38,543 nt of DNA, from NCBI GenBank assembly GCA_016936575.1, contig JAFGXQ010000195.1:1-38543 (forward strand), read 5' to 3'. Source of the DNA: Deltaproteobacteria bacterium. GTDB lineage: Bacteria > Myxococcota_A > Polyangia > JAAYKL01. The position numbers and the translations under genes are program-made. Positions 37,329 to 38,543 of the stretch are shown in pieces. Position 1 is the stretch's first letter. The number at the start of each line of letters is the position of its first letter. The notes under the pieces are model-generated. The model was not told the origin of the DNA and searched no databases. It saw nothing but the letters and a program-made list of their open reading frames with translations.

Positions 37329-37859
37329 TTATTTCTCAGCCGATATGCCGGTATCGGTATCACCTGACGTCGCAGTGGAAGCAGCGTTTTCTCCGGACTG
37401 GGCAGTGGCTTCCGAATCTTCCGTTTCGGAATTCTCAGCAGCCTCGTCGTCGGTTGAAACCACATTTGATTCAGCGGTTTCTTCGGCCATATCGTCGGCA
37501 TCCGCCTCGCCATCATCCCCCTCTGTGAAGCGGGAATTCCCGATAACGGCGGTCTGCTTGTAATTCCACGGGCCCGCGACCATCACATCAACACTCCGCG
37601 AAAAAATCCATTTCCGCTCGCACCCCACAACACCGACTTCACTCGGATACCGAAACTGCTTTTTGATCAGTACAAACTCATAGGGCCCCTCGCAATCAAG
37701 CTCAAACCGAAGTTTAGCACTGATCTCATGCGTTGTTTTCGTCCATTCGTCCTGATAAATATCGATACCGTCCACCTGAATCACCGGGTTCGACGAACCG
37801 CAACCGGCCAGCCCCAGGAGCAACCATAAAAATAAATGTAAAATGAAATTTTTCTGCAT
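37329..37859 (-). CDS. Lipoprotein of unknown function with acidic C-terminal tail
   Basis: The ATG at 37859 gives 176 residues with a type II signal peptide ending in LAGC (Cys20); the open frame begins 17 codons upstream without a better start. No ribosome binding site is evident. A globular region of about 90 residues contains two further Cys residues and a strand-rich pattern I do not recognise. The last 65 residues or so are an acidic, Ala/Ser/Thr-rich tail. Here the low-complexity part is at the C-terminus, unlike the other lipoproteins in the window. The residue after Cys20 is Gly. Confidence 0.8.
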   Translation of the reverse strand: MQKNFILHLFLWLLLGLAGCGSSNPVIQVDGIDIYQDEWTKTTHEISAKLRFELDCEGPYEFVLIKKQFRYPSEVGVVGCERKWIFSRSVDVMVAGPWNYKQTAVIGNSRFTEGDDGEADADDMAEETAESNVVSTDDEAAENSETEDSEATAQSGENAASTATSGDTDTGISAEK

Positions 37860-38276
37860 TATATAACTATATGGGATAAATATACTCCTACAAATCTTTT
37901 TACAAAACATCGCGGGAGCTTCCCCCCTACATCGCCACTGAGCAAAAAAGTGACCTGGTGAAATAAAAAAATTTCATGCCGGTATTTAAGATATACTTCA
38001 ATTACGCACGTCCATTCCGCCAAGATATTACGTTGCTCCACGCAATCGCATCTTGAAACAGCGGGAAATAATTAACAAACATTTCGCCACAAGAACAATC
38101 CTCCCCGCATCACCGGCACCTTCTTCCGCTAAGGAATAATTCTACATGCGTTATTCCAGTGGCATAAAAAAAATACACCTATAAAGTTTTTTTTAGCGAC
38201 ATCCGACAACCAATCTATTACGATTGTCACGTTACAGTCGTAGTAGATAAATTTAAACATGATAAAAGGGAGGGTT
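37860..38276. other. Intergenic region between two divergent lipoprotein genes
   Basis: This 417-bp gap must hold the promoters of both flanking genes. The only structure noticed is a perfect 7-bp inverted repeat, GGAATAA (38133-38139) and TTATTCC (38151-38157), with an 11-base spacer. No gene, tRNA or terminator was recognised. Confidence 0.5.
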
Positions 38277-38543
38277 ATGATGACAGAAATTCGACGATTT
38301 TCGCGGATTTTATGGATCAGTTGGACATTGCTGTTTGGATTCAGTTGCAGCGACAACAGTTCATCATCCGGCGGCGATACGGACACAACTGATTCAGATG
38401 TCGTCCAACCCTCTGATGCAGACGCTGATTCCGATTCTGACACGGATACAGACACGGACACGGACTCTGACACCGATACAGATACAGACTCTGACACCGA
38501 TACAGACACGGACTCTGACACCGATACAGATACAGACTCTGAC
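38277..38543 (+). CDS. Asp-rich lipoprotein, cut off by window end
   Basis: The 89 visible residues begin at an ATG behind gggaggg; an adjacent ATG at 38280 is equally possible. The signal peptide ends in a lipobox GFSC (Cys24), followed by Ser. From residue 34 the sequence is an Asp/Ser/Thr spacer that is still running at the edge. The functional domain lies outside the window. The layout matches the CAP and von Willebrand A lipoproteins. Confidence 0.88.
   Translation, partial: MMTEIRRFSRILWISWTLLFGFSCSDNSSSSGGDTDTTDSDVVQPSDADADSDSDTDTDTDTDSDTDTDTDSDTDTDTDSDTDTDTDSD
38463..38543 (+). repeat. 24-bp tandem repeat inside the lipoprotein spacer
   Basis: Three full copies of a 24-bp unit starting gactctgacaccgataca (38463-38486, 38487-38510, 38511-38534) and a partial fourth run to the window edge. 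Copies 1 and 3 are identical; copy 2 differs at two positions. The unit encodes the octapeptide DSDTDTDT and keeps the frame. Confidence 0.92.

Noticed and set aside
38129-38521. Minus-strand open frame with Ser-Val repeats at the window end
   Set aside because: It is the antisense of the Asp-rich spacer; the plus-strand frame has a lipobox and a good ribosome binding site.
38463-38543. Regular 24-bp repeats as a possible CRISPR array
   Set aside because: The units are directly adjacent without unique spacers and encode a lipoprotein spacer.

Overview
The window looks like chromosomal DNA of an uncultured Gram-negative bacterium. I would place it near Myxococcota (the former Deltaproteobacteria), but that is an inference from gene style, not a phylogeny. 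A double membrane is supported by an LptD-type LPS export protein, outer-membrane beta-barrel proteins and several lipoproteins. The MurE substrate motif (DNPR) points to meso-diaminopimelate peptidoglycan. The placement rests on lipoproteins with long Asp-Ser-Thr-Gly spacers, an FtsI with a C-terminal PASTA domain, and a C-terminal segment in the radical SAM protein that resembles the TonB/AgmX C-terminal fold. No rRNA, tRNA, CRISPR array, phage or transposase gene was seen.

Region 1 (1-12.1 kb) is accessory and envelope-related. It holds a truncated DUF4143-type ATPase; a radical SAM enzyme that runs into a lipoprotein-like tail; an AraC regulator divergent from an expansin-like lipoprotein; a CAP/PR-1 lipoprotein with a very long Asp-rich spacer; a YghZ-type aldo/keto reductase; a Roadblock protein; a patatin phospholipase with a probable C-terminal beta-barrel; an MscS channel; and a von Willebrand A lipoprotein.

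Region 2 (12.4-19.1 kb) has an outer-membrane barrel protein, an ECF sigma factor and its zinc-type anti-sigma factor in a row on the minus strand. Divergent from them are dnaA, an AMIN-like periplasmic protein and lptD on the plus strand.

Region 3 (19.1-24.2 kb, minus strand) is part of a Tad/Flp pilus locus: two small pilin-like genes, the TadV prepilin peptidase, two TadE-like minor pilins, a TadG-like protein, an unrecognised membrane-anchored protein and CpaB. The secretin, ATPases and TadB/TadC platform are not here.

Region 4 (24.3-35.7 kb, minus strand) is a compact division and cell-wall cluster: mraZ-rsmH-ftsL-ftsI-murE-murF-mraY-ftsW-murG-ftsQ. Several junctions overlap by 4-8 bp. 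murD is missing between mraY and ftsW, and murC, murB, ddl, ftsA and ftsZ are absent downstream.

Region 5 (35.7-38.5 kb) has an RlmD/RumA-type RNA methyltransferase divergent from mraZ, then two lipoprotein genes. The mraZ-methyltransferase intergenic region carries two pairs of TGGGA-N5-TGGGA boxes, one facing each gene. This fits the known MraZ operator and suggests that MraZ controls both directions. The window ends inside another Asp-rich lipoprotein gene built on a 24-bp tandem repeat.
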